Source: Acetobacter sp. 46_36 (GTDB lineage Bacteria; Pseudomonadota; Alphaproteobacteria; RF32; CAG-239). Taken from it: a stretch of 64,000 nt of DNA. The DNA is taken from the NCBI GenBank assembly GCA_001917135.1, contig MNTT01000015.1, positions 248,001 to 312,000 of the forward strand, written 5' to 3'. The notes beneath the pieces are model-generated. The model was given only the letters and a program-made list of their open reading frames with translations. It made no database searches and had not been told where the DNA came from. The translations under genes and the position numbers were made by a program. Shown here piece after piece: positions 1-8,518 of the stretch (positions within the stretch are counted from its first letter, which is position 1; the number at the start of each line of letters is the position of its first letter).

Positions 1-307
1 TAAACTTCATATCAAACGTAGCATTATGCGCGACTAAAATTCCGTCTTCGCCGACAAAATCTATAAAATCTTGGGCTACCTTGGCAAAAATAGGGAAATC
101 CTTTAAATATTCCGTCGTTAAACCATGAACTTTAACAACTTCTTCCGGAACTTCCCTCTCCGGATTAATATACTGATGATATGTCCGCCCGGTCGGAACA
201 TGGTTTATCAATTCTACCGCGCCGATTTCCACCAGTTTATCGCCCGTTGCCGGATCAAAACCTGTTGTTTCCGTATCAAAGACAATTTCCCTGACTGACT
301 GTATCAT
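1..307 (-). CDS. dnaQ: DNA polymerase III epsilon subunit, 3'-5' exonuclease (C-terminus outside window)
   Basis: This is the proofreading exonuclease of the replicative polymerase. About 102 N-terminal codons are visible and the gene runs off the left window edge. The sequence begins MIQSVREIVFDTETTGFDP, which contains the ExoI DxE metal-binding motif. It continues with a conserved VHGLT segment and a LVAHNATFDMKF stretch that matches ExoII. The ATG overlaps the coaE stop in an ATGA, so coaE and dnaQ are probably translationally coupled. The coaE-dnaQ pair next to the origin is common in Alphaproteobacteria. The identification is firm; only the C-terminus is unseen. Confidence 0.93.
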   Translation of the reverse strand, partial: MIQSVREIVFDTETTGFDPATGDKLVEIGAVELINHVPTGRTYHQYINPEREVPEEVVKVHGLTTEYLKDFPIFAKVAQDFIDFVGEDGILVAHNATFDMKF

Positions 308-879
308 TTAAGTTCCCCTAACAAATTCACAACGCTTTTTCTCAGCTTATTTATATCCACACCGGTATCAATAATAAAATCAGACCTCAGTATTTTTTCA
401 TCCCGCGACATTTGCAGCTTGTTTATTTTATCAAAATCCTCCGCCGATATCTTATCTCTTACCATAACCCTCAGCCTTTGCGTTTCATAATCGACATCGG
501 CCAAAACGACATAATCAAAAAATTTGTCCCATCCCAATTCATATAATAAGGCCACATCAAAAAAAACGATTCCCACATTATTATTCTTACGGATAATCTT
601 ACGCAGTTTTTTTGTTAAAAAGGGATGAATTAACATTTCAAGCTTTTTCAGCCTTTCCGGATTGTCAAAAACAAAAGTCCGCAATTTCCTCTTGTTAAAA
701 AACTCCCCGTCAAACACCTGAGGAAATTCAGCCCGTATTATTTTTAGAAAATCTTTTCTGTAATACAAATGCTTAACCCATTTATCCGCATCATATACCA
801 AATACCCGAACCTTCTCAATATGTCAGAAATCGTAGTTTTTCCGCAACCGATAGAACCGGTTATCGCCGTAAATATCAT
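304..879 (-). CDS. coaE: Dephospho-CoA kinase
   Basis: CoaE catalyses the last step of coenzyme A synthesis, ATP-dependent phosphorylation of dephospho-CoA. The 191-residue length is normal. A P-loop GSIGCGKTT lies at residues 8-16, DADKW near residue 30 fits the CoA-binding region, and IHPFLTKKL near 85 is the family IHP motif. The gene is transcribed away from the presumed origin, and its stop codon overlaps the dnaQ start by four bases. In Caulobacter aroE and maf sit between coaE and the origin; they are absent here, so coaE directly borders the origin spacer. Confidence 0.95.
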   Translation of the reverse strand: MIFTAITGSIGCGKTTISDILRRFGYLVYDADKWVKHLYYRKDFLKIIRAEFPQVFDGEFFNKRKLRTFVFDNPERLKKLEMLIHPFLTKKLRKIIRKNNNVGIVFFDVALLYELGWDKFFDYVVLADVDYETQRLRVMVRDKISAEDFDKINKLQMSRDEKILRSDFIIDTGVDINKLRKSVVNLLGELK

Positions 880-898
880 ATTTTTGCCTCAGAAAATC

Positions 899-930
899 TT
901 ATACACATCTTGAAACCAAATTGTGCATAA
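899..930. promoter_or_regulatory. Two exact DnaA boxes
   Basis: TTATACACA (899-907, plus strand) and TGTGCATAA (922-930, minus-strand TTATGCACA) both match TTATNCACA exactly. They are in opposite orientation, 14 bp apart, just upstream of coaE. They form the left end of the presumed origin. Confidence 0.7.
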
Positions 931-939
931 CTATATTGT

Positions 940-954
940 TTAAAAAAAGCTTAA
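940..954. promoter_or_regulatory. CtrA-type site TTAA-N7-TTAA (left)
   Basis: There is an exact match to the full CtrA consensus, with spacer AAAAAGC, ten bases from a DnaA box. In Caulobacter, CtrA sites interleaved with DnaA boxes repress initiation. In such AT-rich DNA a chance match is possible. Confidence 0.45.
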
Positions 955-1031
955 CAAACAATCACCGTTACGCCAAAATTTAAACCAGAGTTATAAACAT
1001 TTTTCTATCGTATTTGCACAACACCTGATAA

Positions 1032-1055
1032 TGTGGATAACAGCCTTTATCAACA
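1032..1055. promoter_or_regulatory. DnaA box pair
   Basis: TGTGGATAA (1032-1040) is an exact DnaA box on the minus strand (TTATCCACA, the strongest E. coli form). TTATCAACA (1047-1055) is a single-mismatch box on the plus strand. A further single-mismatch copy lies at 1163-1171. Confidence 0.65.
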
Positions 1056-1307
1056 AAAAACATAAAAAGAGCAAAAAACTGATTTTAAAACAAATTTTTG
1101 GAGTCCTGCACAGCCTTTTAAACAAACAGTAAAAACTCTGCATAAAACTGTTTACAAAAAACTTATCAACACAACTCACAGCCATAAACAAATAACTAAA
1201 AAATTATTTAAAAATAAATGTTTGACAGACTGCTTGTTTATAACTTTTTTTAATCTCACGACCGTTTTTTTGACAGGACATATACAAAGAACTTTCAGCT
1301 AAGTCTT

Positions 1308-1322
1308 TTAAAACACATTTAA
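1308..1322. promoter_or_regulatory. CtrA-type site TTAA-N7-TTAA (right)
   Basis: This is a second exact TTAA-N7-TTAA match (spacer AACACAT), 79 bp upstream of the rho start. It could act in the origin or in the rho promoter. Chance occurrence cannot be excluded. Confidence 0.4.
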
Positions 1323-1400
1323 ATTGACATCTCTGAAAATATCTTTATAAACAAACTAACAAATATTTCTTAATTTTTTCTTACCAAACAGGTTAAATCC

Positions 1401-2654
1401 ATGCATTTAAAAGATTTAAAGGATAAATCTCCTAAGCAGCTCTTAAGTCAGGCTGAGGAATTGGGAGTAGAAGATGCCTCTTCTATGCGCGTACAGGATA
1501 TCGTTTTTGCTATCATGAAAAAAGTTGCTGAAGACGATCACATCTTGTATGGCGACGGTGTAATTGAAGTAATGCAGGACGGATTCGGCTTCCTGCGTTC
1601 CTCACGCTCCAATTATTTGGCATCTGCTGATGATATCTATGTCTCTCCCCAGCAGGTCAAAAAATACGGATTGCGTACCGGAGATACAGTAGAAGGCGAA
1701 ATTCGCGCACCGAAAGAAAACGAGCGTTACTTTGCACTAACTAAAATCAATACAATCAATTACGACGATCCTGAAAAATCAAAGTTACGCGTTAATTTTG
1801 ATAATCTGACGCCGCTCTATCCTACCCAAAAATTGAATTTTGATATTATTTGCGGTGAAAAAGATTATACGACGCGTGTCATTGATTTAATATCTCCGCA
1901 AGGCAAAGGGCAAAGAGGATTGATTGTTGCGCCACCCCGTACCGGCAAAACCGTTATGCTGCAAAATATTGCTCATGCTATAGCCGTAAATCATCCAGAA
2001 GTATATCTGATTGTTTTGTTAATAGATGAACGCCCGGAAGAGGTAACAGATATGACGCGTTCCGTCAAAGGGGAAGTTATCTCATCTACTTTTGACGAAC
2101 CGGCTGCCCGCCACGTACAGGTTGCGGAAATGGTTATCGAAAAGGCCAAGCGTTTGGTCGAAACCAAAAAAGATGTTGTTATATTGCTCGATTCCATAAC
2201 CCGTCTTGGCCGTGCATACAATACAGTTTTGCCATCTTCTGGTAAGGTTTTGACCGGAGGTGTCGACGCTAATGCCTTACAGCGTCCGAAACGTCTGCTG
2301 GGGGCTGCCCGAAATGTGGAAGAAGGCGGGTCATTGACGATTATCGCAACAGCTCTGATTGATACCGGCTCTCGTATGGATGAAGTTATTTTCGAAGAAT
2401 TCAAAGGAACCGGTAATTCTGAAATTATCTTGGATAGAAAATTAACAGACAAGCGTTTGTTTCCGACCATTGATATTACCCGTTCAGGTACCCGTAAAGA
2501 AGAACTTTTGGTTGATAAGGCAACTTTAACCAAAATGTGGGTACTGCGCCGTGTCTTAATGCAAATGGGGATGACTGACGGAATGGAATTTTTGCTTGAT
2601 AAATTACGCCAGTCGAAAGATAACCGTGACTTTTTCGACAATATGAACAGTTAA
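1401..2654 (+). CDS. rho: Transcription termination factor Rho
   Basis: Rho is the hexameric RNA helicase that terminates transcripts. The protein has 417 residues, the usual size. An N-terminal Rho domain (MHLKDLKDKSPKQLL) is followed by the cold-shock-like RNA-binding fold around residues 50-120. The ATPase core has Walker A APPRTGKT at 177-184 and Walker B VVILLDSITRLGR near 260. The Q-loop and R-loop regions (SSTFDEP, GSLTIIATAL) are intact. It lies first to the right of the presumed origin, in the conserved alphaproteobacterial order rho-mnmE-mnmG. Its last four bases overlap the end of the convergent acyltransferase gene. Confidence 0.98.
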   Translation: MHLKDLKDKSPKQLLSQAEELGVEDASSMRVQDIVFAIMKKVAEDDHILYGDGVIEVMQDGFGFLRSSRSNYLASADDIYVSPQQVKKYGLRTGDTVEGEIRAPKENERYFALTKINTINYDDPEKSKLRVNFDNLTPLYPTQKLNFDIICGEKDYTTRVIDLISPQGKGQRGLIVAPPRTGKTVMLQNIAHAIAVNHPEVYLIVLLIDERPEEVTDMTRSVKGEVISSTFDEPAARHVQVAEMVIEKAKRLVETKKDVVILLDSITRLGRAYNTVLPSSGKVLTGGVDANALQRPKRLLGAARNVEEGGSLTIIATALIDTGSRMDEVIFEEFKGTGNSEIILDRKLTDKRLFPTIDITRSGTRKEELLVDKATLTKMWVLRRVLMQMGMTDGMEFLLDKLRQSKDNRDFFDNMNS

Positions 2655-3658
2655 TTTTTTATGGCGAATATTCTTTGCAAAAAAGAATATCTGGAAACGG
2701 CAAGCGCGCCGAATATCGGGAAGATAAATTTAACTAAGGTAATCAAAATCTTTGTTAGAATAATGCCTCCGTTGGTATTCGGCGTTTTATAATAATCATT
2801 CCAAGGCATTATATTAACATCAATACTGTGCAGACAAAGCATGACAATCGTATATTTTCCTAAGAAAGCCATTACCCGGGCTGCGGAAGTATTTTTTTGC
2901 AGCCACCAGCTGTATAATAAAACCAGATAACTGGCCGCAATTGCAGCAATGCTGTCGGTAATAGGAAAGCGCGAATAGTTTTGTACAAATAAAAATTGTC
3001 CTCCGTATCCGATGCATATTCCCCAAATACACAGCAGAGGAAGTATTTTTCCGATACTGGGAATTTTATCCATAATATGAAAAAATTTAGCTTCATATCC
3101 CAGGTAAATAAAAAGAACGGCTGTCATTCCGGATTGGATACTGAACGGCAGCCAGATATAAAAGGCAGAATAATATCCGGCAGCAAACAATGAAACAGCC
3201 CAAAAAAGACAGTGCTTTCTTTTTAATATAAAGTTTAAAAACAAAAATCCCCAAAACAAGGCCAGACAAAACCAGATTGGACCGACTGTTTGTATTTTGT
3301 GTCCCATTATGTTGTCAATATAACCGCTGCCATAAAAATAGCCGATAATATATGAAAAGATTCCTCTGCCCGTTTCCGATAAAGAAATGCCTTTATACCA
3401 ATTCCGTATCCCATATATGCAAATAACAACCAGCATAACTAAAATGTAAGGAATAATGAGCTGTCTGAATTTATTTTTGACTAACAATACTGTCGATTCG
3501 CGGGGAGCATAAAAATAACCGCTTATCAAAAAAAATAAGGGAATGTGAAAAGTATAAACAAAACGGTTAATTTCAGGTACGCCAAAGTGCCCAAGTATAA
3601 TCATCATCATCCCGATGAATTTTGCCGTATCAAAATATTCTATGCGTCGTTTTTCCAT
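2651..3658 (-). CDS. Acyltransferase-3 family integral membrane protein
   Basis: This 335-residue polytopic protein belongs to the acyltransferase-3 family, which O-acylates sugars of surface polysaccharides, lipopolysaccharide or other envelope glycans. The N-terminus RIEYFDTAKFIGMMMIILGH is the family start, carrying the conserved arginine, aspartate and the catalytic-type histidine at the end of TM1. YTFHIPLFFLISGYF follows as the second signature. About ten hydrophobic segments fill the rest. It is the only leftward gene between rho and mnmE and converges on rho with a four-base overlap, so it looks like an insertion into a conserved block. The acyl acceptor is unknown. Confidence 0.85.
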   Translation of the reverse strand: MEKRRIEYFDTAKFIGMMMIILGHFGVPEINRFVYTFHIPLFFLISGYFYAPRESTVLLVKNKFRQLIIPYILVMLVVICIYGIRNWYKGISLSETGRGIFSYIIGYFYGSGYIDNIMGHKIQTVGPIWFCLALFWGFLFLNFILKRKHCLFWAVSLFAAGYYSAFYIWLPFSIQSGMTAVLFIYLGYEAKFFHIMDKIPSIGKILPLLCIWGICIGYGGQFLFVQNYSRFPITDSIAAIAASYLVLLYSWWLQKNTSAARVMAFLGKYTIVMLCLHSIDVNIMPWNDYYKTPNTNGGIILTKILITLVKFIFPIFGALAVSRYSFLQRIFAIKN

Positions 3659-3794
3659 TATTATGCTTTTTCCAAATTTTTTTCAGTATTCATTGTACGA
3701 TGCAGGGGTAAAATTTTTATAAATGATACAAATTTTTATTGCGCTTATATTTTTTTATGCCTAGGGTTAATAAAAAAAGTAAAGGATTGTTAAA

Positions 3795-5135
3795 ATGTCT
3801 GCTTCAACGATATATGCTTTGTCAACGGTTTTCGGAAAATCTGGCGTCGCCGTAATCAGAATTTCCGGTCCAAAAGTATTAGACATTCTGTCCGCGCTGG
3901 CAGATATAGATGTCAATAACATTAAGTCCCGACATGCTTATTTTACGGCCATTAGAAAAAAAGGCAAAGGAGATATGTTGGATAAGGCCTTGGTTTTGTA
4001 CTTCAAAGCGCCGCAGTCATTTACGGGAGAGGATGTTGCTGAAATACAGTGTCATGGTTCAAAAGCTGTTCTGAACAGTATTTTAAATGAACTAAGCGGT
4101 TTTGATGGTGTTAGGTTAGCTGAGCCGGGAGAATTTTCCAAAAGAGCTTTTTATAATGGCAAAATGGATTTAACCGAGGCTGAAGGGCTGGCCGATTTGA
4201 TAGATGCTGAAACGTCTGAACAGCAAAAATATGCTTTACAGCAAATGGAAGGCAATCTTAAAAATTTATATTCGTCATGGCGCAGCGAATTGGTTAAAGT
4301 TTTGTCATATTTGGAAGCGTATATTGATTTTCCTGAAGAAGACATTCCTGAAGAATTATATGAAGATATTTTAAACACTGTATTTAAAGTTAAAAAAGAT
4401 ATTAAGGAACATTTAGACGGCAATACTGTCAATGAACGGCTCAAAAACGGATTTAAAATTGTTATTTCAGGAGAGGCTAATGCCGGAAAATCCAGCCTGA
4501 TAAACGCTCTGGTTAAAAGAAATGCCGTTATTGTTTCTGATATTGCCGGCACAACGCGCGATGCTATTGATATCAATTTGGATATTGGGGGGTACCCTGT
4601 TGTTATTACGGATACTGCCGGGATTAGAAAAACGGAAAATCCAATCGAAAAACAAGGGATAGAAATAGCATTCAAAAAAATTGACGAAGCCGATATTGTT
4701 ATTGCTTTGTATGATGCCGCGGCAGCTTTAAAACCGGACTTTGGATACTTACTTTCTTATGAAGAAAAAGTTATTTATGTTGCAAATAAAATGGATAAAC
4801 TTTCTGAACAGCAAAAGAATAATATTATGTCCAAAAAACATTTGTTGCTTTCTGCTAAATATAACAATGGCCTGGAAAATTTGGGAAATAAACTTCTGGA
4901 TATAATAAAAGAGCGTTTTACTTCAGCTTCGGGATGCTTGATAACCCGTCTGCGTTATCGTCAGGCTTTGGAGGAATGTTGTTCTTTCTTGGAAGAATTT
5001 TCATTGGATAAAGAAATTGAGCTATCTGCAGAGGATATCAGATTGGCTTGCCGTGCTATCGGTAAAATAACAGGAGTCGTGGAAGTCGATGAAATTCTTA
5101 ATAATATCTTTGGAAGTTTTTGTATTGGTAAATGA
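3795..5135 (+). CDS. mnmE: tRNA uridine-5-carboxymethylaminomethyl modification GTPase MnmE
   Basis: MnmE works with MnmG to install cmnm5 at wobble U34 of tRNAs, using 5-formyl-tetrahydrofolate. The 446-residue protein has the N-terminal folate-binding domain (STIYALSTVFGKSGVAVIRI). A helical domain is interrupted by a G domain with G1 GEANAGKSS at 226-234, TTRD at 253-256, DTAG at 273-276 and NKMD near 332. The C-terminus is the catalytic CIGK motif. The partner mnmG lies 1.5 kb downstream. In many relatives the two are nearly adjacent; here an unrelated leftward gene separates them. Confidence 0.98.
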   Translation: MSASTIYALSTVFGKSGVAVIRISGPKVLDILSALADIDVNNIKSRHAYFTAIRKKGKGDMLDKALVLYFKAPQSFTGEDVAEIQCHGSKAVLNSILNELSGFDGVRLAEPGEFSKRAFYNGKMDLTEAEGLADLIDAETSEQQKYALQQMEGNLKNLYSSWRSELVKVLSYLEAYIDFPEEDIPEELYEDILNTVFKVKKDIKEHLDGNTVNERLKNGFKIVISGEANAGKSSLINALVKRNAVIVSDIAGTTRDAIDINLDIGGYPVVITDTAGIRKTENPIEKQGIEIAFKKIDEADIVIALYDAAAALKPDFGYLLSYEEKVIYVANKMDKLSEQQKNNIMSKKHLLLSAKYNNGLENLGNKLLDIIKERFTSASGCLITRLRYRQALEECCSFLEEFSLDKEIELSAEDIRLACRAIGKITGVVEVDEILNNIFGSFCIGK

Positions 5136-5163
5136 TAAACAGTGTATTTAAATTTTTTTTATC

Positions 5164-6492
5164 CTAAATTTTAGTCAACTTAAATCTTTTTGCTATTTTT
5201 TGTTTATTATCATTATTGGCGGATAAAAAATCAATGATGTTCGGAAAACATAAATCCGGATTTTTTGCCATAATGTAATCTATAATTTCGCAGTATTTAT
5301 AAAAGTTTCCATGAGTTAATCGACAGGTATTATTGTTTATAGATTTAAGTATATATAAGATTGCTCTGACAATCCTGTGCCTGTCGAAACAAAAAAACAC
5401 ATCCGTATGTAAAAGATTAATCAAAATGTGCAATTCTTTCTCTTTGATTGGTAAAGTATCTTTTTCTTTTGGCCATGAAAGAAATATATCAATAAAATAT
5501 TTTCGAATAAATCTGTAATTAAAAATAAAACGTTTGGTATTGTTGTACAGCAGGTATTCACATAGATTTAAGCAAAATAATTTATTTTCGCAACTGCTGT
5601 GTACGATAATATCCATCATATCAAACAAATAGTAATAATCTTCTTTTGATATTTGCTGTTTTGCCAAAGTTGTAAGTAATAAATTTTTTAATTCATCAAT
5701 GCTTATTTGGGCATTAATATATTTTTGTTCAATTATTTTTTCTATTTCCGTTTTGTATTTTCTTAAATTAGCATGCGCACTGTAATCCCTTTGCAAAAGA
5801 AGGTAGTTTATTGAATTTAATATTTTCCAATAGAGATAAACTGTATGAGTAGTTAAAGAAAATATCTGTTCGCAAATTTGAATAAAATTTGTTACGGAAA
5901 GTTCCTTGACAATAACTTTTTGCAAAATCATATCAATCCAGCATAAATAAGTGTTCTCTTTTTCTCTGCTTTCTTTGCTGTAAGAAAAAGAGGACATCTT
6001 CTTTAATATGCTGTTTTTTAAAGTAGAAAAATCTTTAACAATATCTTTATCAGATTCATTGTTTAAAATTAAATTGTCAGAAACTCTTAGTATTAAAAAA
6101 TCATTGCTTATTAAAATTGTTTCATGTGAAACATCTGTCAGCAATATTGCTATTTTTTTACAGATTTCAGATGTAAAAGTTTTTTTTAATTTTGATGTCG
6201 GCAAAGATGATATTTTGACTAATTCGAATAAGTGTCTGGTTTTTAAAATAGTTCCGTTTTTTACTGAAAGCTCAAAATTATCCAAAAAATTAAAAATGAT
6301 TTTATTACTAATGTCCGAAGAATTTATGCGGTACATATCTTCTAATAATGATGTTTCATAAGCATTGTCAAAATATTTTTTTAATAACAAAGTATCCATT
6401 TCGTTATAAAATTTTTTATTCTCGGAACTGTCTAAAATGTTACGGATAAGCATATATCTTTTCGCAGATATATTATTAAGGTCATTATTCAT
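5164..6492 (-). CDS. Orphan AT-rich protein of unknown function between mnmE and mnmG
   Basis: The predicted protein has 442 residues and no family I recognise. It is rich in Ile, Leu, Asn, Lys and Ser and looks largely alpha-helical and soluble, with no signal peptide or membrane segment. The ATG at 6492 is chosen over an ATG 63 bases upstream because AAAGGTG precedes it at good spacing. The gene is visibly richer in AT than its neighbours and runs against the flow of the surrounding genes. A near-exact parS site lies inside it at 6118-6133. It may be a lineage-specific or acquired gene. Helical-repeat architecture is a guess from composition only. Confidence 0.7.
   Translation of the reverse strand: MNNDLNNISAKRYMLIRNILDSSENKKFYNEMDTLLLKKYFDNAYETSLLEDMYRINSSDISNKIIFNFLDNFELSVKNGTILKTRHLFELVKISSLPTSKLKKTFTSEICKKIAILLTDVSHETILISNDFLILRVSDNLILNNESDKDIVKDFSTLKNSILKKMSSFSYSKESREKENTYLCWIDMILQKVIVKELSVTNFIQICEQIFSLTTHTVYLYWKILNSINYLLLQRDYSAHANLRKYKTEIEKIIEQKYINAQISIDELKNLLLTTLAKQQISKEDYYYLFDMMDIIVHSSCENKLFCLNLCEYLLYNNTKRFIFNYRFIRKYFIDIFLSWPKEKDTLPIKEKELHILINLLHTDVFFCFDRHRIVRAILYILKSINNNTCRLTHGNFYKYCEIIDYIMAKNPDLCFPNIIDFLSANNDNKQKIAKRFKLTKI
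6118..6133. promoter_or_regulatory. parS-like site, one mismatch
   Basis: TGTTTCATGTGAAACA differs from the universal parS palindrome TGTTTCACGTGAAACA at one central base. It lies inside the orphan gene 5164-6492. It is close to parAB and to two exact sites, so ParB binding is plausible but weaker. Confidence 0.6.
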
Positions 6493-6662
6493 AATATACA
6501 CCTTTATTAAAAATTGTTTTATAATTAAAAATAAATCAAAAGTTTTATATGTCAATAATATAATGTAATGATAAAGTAAGTTTTTTTATTAAAGATATTA
6601 CTTGCAAAATTGAAATCTTGAATTAAAATCACTGCAAATTTTAGTAAAAATAAGGGTTTAAA

Positions 6663-8507
6663 ATGAATAAATATGATGTATTGGTGATTGGCGGAGGGCA
6701 TGCCGGATGCGAAGCAAGCGCAGCTGCTGCCAGAATGGGAGTAAAGACAGCTTTAATTACGCATAAAATAGCAACAATCGGAGAAATGTCCTGTAATCCG
6801 GCGGTTGGAGGCTTGGGAAAAGGTCATCTTGTACGAGAGATTGATGCCCTTGACGGTTTGATGGGAAAGGTTATTGACTGCGCCGGAATACAATTTCGTA
6901 TGTTAAATTCTTCAAAGGGACCAGCTGTCAGAGGACCGCGTGCACAGGCTGATAGAGATTTATACAAAAAATATATGCTGGAAGAGTTAAACAAATATCA
7001 AAATTTAGATATTGTCGAAGGTGCCGTTGAGCATCTGATTATTGATGAAATGAAGATAAAAGGCATAAGATTATCAGATGGAAGAGAGTTTTTTGCAGAA
7101 TCAATAGTTCTTACTGTGGGAACTTTTCTTAATGGGATTATGTTTACCGGTCACCAAACGACTGTAGGTGGTCGCGTCAATGATGTAAGTTGTACGGGAA
7201 TAACGGCGTATTTAAAACAATGCGGTTTGCGTCTGGGACGTTTAAAAACCGGAACGCCGGCACGGTTAGACGGAAAAACAATTAAATGGGATATTTTGGA
7301 TGAACAGGAAGGTGATGCAACGCCTGTACCTTTTTCGTTTATGACCAAAGAAATACCTCAGCCGCAAATCAAATGCTATATAACCAACACGAATGAAAAG
7401 ACTCATCAGATTATTCGTGATAATTTTTCTAAATGTGCACTTTTTTCCGGACTTATAACAGGTGTAGGACCTCGTTATTGCCCAAGTATAGAAGACAAAT
7501 TGGTGAAGTTTGCTGATCGCACCAGTCATCAGATTTTTTTGGAACCTGAAGGATATAATACAGATGTTGTCTATCCGAATGGTATTTCCACATCCCTGCC
7601 GGCAGATGTTCAGGAAGAATTTATCCATACTATAAAAGGGTTGGAAAATGTCAAAATTATCCGCTATGCATACGCTATTGAATATGATTATGTTGATCCA
7701 ATGGAACTGGATCATTGTTTGAAAGTAAAAAAAGCAAAAGGATTGTATTTAGCCGGACAGATTAATGGAACGACTGGATATGAAGAAGCCGCCGCTCAAG
7801 GAGTAATTGCAGGAATTAATGCCGCACTCAACGCCGTAGGAAATAATCAGGAGTTTTATATAGACCGCAGCGAAGGCTATATAGGTGTTATGATTGATGA
7901 TTTAATAACAAAAGGTGTAGATGAGCCATATCGTATGTTTACATCACGATCTGAGTATCGTCTTTATCTGCGTGTAGACAATGCTGATTTGCGCCTGACG
8001 GAAAAAGGGTACCAAATTGGTTGTGTTTCTCAAGACAGATACGCTGTATTTAAAAGCAAGAAAGAACAACTTGATAAATACAGAAATATTGTACAGCAAA
8101 CATACATATCGGTTGCTGCGATTGACAAATATAATTTACCGATAAAGAAAGATGGCAATAAAAAAAGTGTTTTTGATCTTTTAGGGTATAACGATGTTTC
8201 ACGTGAAACAATAATGAAAATTATGCCCGAAATAAAAAATGTACAAGATAATGTTTTTGAACAATTATGCATCGAAGCTAAATATTCTGGCTATATGAAA
8301 CGACAAAGCAGCGATATTGAGACATTTAAAAAAGATGAAGCGGTAAAGATTAAATCAGATATCGATTATCGTAAAATAGGCGGTTTGTCTCGGGAAGTCG
8401 TTGCAAAATTGGAAAAGGTGCGTCCTTCGACAATAGGTGAAGCGTCTAGAATATCCGGTGTCACTCCTGCAGCTGTAATCGCAATTTTGGGTTATATGAA
8501 AAAATAA
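6663..8507 (+). CDS. mnmG: tRNA uridine-5-carboxymethylaminomethyl modification enzyme MnmG (GidA)
   Basis: MnmG is the FAD-dependent partner of MnmE in wobble-uridine modification. The protein has 614 residues, typical for the family. The dinucleotide-binding motif GGGHAGCEAS lies at 10-19. The conserved signatures SCNPAVGGLGKGHLVREIDA, MLNSSKGPAVRGPRAQAD and RLKTGTPARLDG follow. The C-terminal helical MnmE-binding domain is complete. An exact parS site is embedded in the coding sequence at 8195-8210, read there as VSRET. An AAGGG ribosome-binding site precedes the ATG. Confidence 0.98.
   Translation: MNKYDVLVIGGGHAGCEASAAAARMGVKTALITHKIATIGEMSCNPAVGGLGKGHLVREIDALDGLMGKVIDCAGIQFRMLNSSKGPAVRGPRAQADRDLYKKYMLEELNKYQNLDIVEGAVEHLIIDEMKIKGIRLSDGREFFAESIVLTVGTFLNGIMFTGHQTTVGGRVNDVSCTGITAYLKQCGLRLGRLKTGTPARLDGKTIKWDILDEQEGDATPVPFSFMTKEIPQPQIKCYITNTNEKTHQIIRDNFSKCALFSGLITGVGPRYCPSIEDKLVKFADRTSHQIFLEPEGYNTDVVYPNGISTSLPADVQEEFIHTIKGLENVKIIRYAYAIEYDYVDPMELDHCLKVKKAKGLYLAGQINGTTGYEEAAAQGVIAGINAALNAVGNNQEFYIDRSEGYIGVMIDDLITKGVDEPYRMFTSRSEYRLYLRVDNADLRLTEKGYQIGCVSQDRYAVFKSKKEQLDKYRNIVQQTYISVAAIDKYNLPIKKDGNKKSVFDLLGYNDVSRETIMKIMPEIKNVQDNVFEQLCIEAKYSGYMKRQSSDIETFKKDEAVKIKSDIDYRKIGGLSREVVAKLEKVRPSTIGEASRISGVTPAAVIAILGYMKK
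8195..8210. promoter_or_regulatory. parS: parS centromere site inside mnmG
   Basis: This is an exact TGTTTCACGTGAAACA, the 16-bp palindrome bound by chromosomal ParB proteins. It is 2.4 kb from parB. Locations within gidA/gidB near parAB are common for this site. Confidence 0.95.
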
Positions 8508-8518
8508 AGGGAGAAAAT

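Larger units (their letters stand above)
880..1400. other. oriC: Putative chromosomal replication origin (oriC)
   Basis: This 521-bp spacer between divergently oriented coaE and rho contains no credible gene. It is very AT-rich and holds three exact matches to the DnaA-box consensus TTATNCACA: 899-907 (+), 922-930 (-) and 1032-1040 (-). Single-mismatch boxes lie at 991-999, 1047-1055 and 1163-1171. An almost pure A/T stretch at about 1190-1222 could be the unwinding element. Two TTAA-N7-TTAA sites match the CtrA consensus. Genes on both sides are those that flank oriC in Caulobacter. The DnaA boxes and gene order are seen directly; origin function is inferred. Confidence 0.72.

Noticed and set aside
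991..1191. Leftward 66-codon open frame in the origin spacer
   Set aside because: It lacks a ribosome-binding site and family resemblance and lies across DnaA boxes in AT-rich DNA; the spacer reads better as an origin.
1991..2641. 216-codon open frame antisense to rho
   Set aside because: It is fully inside the well-supported rho gene and its translation resembles no family; it is a by-product of rho codon usage.
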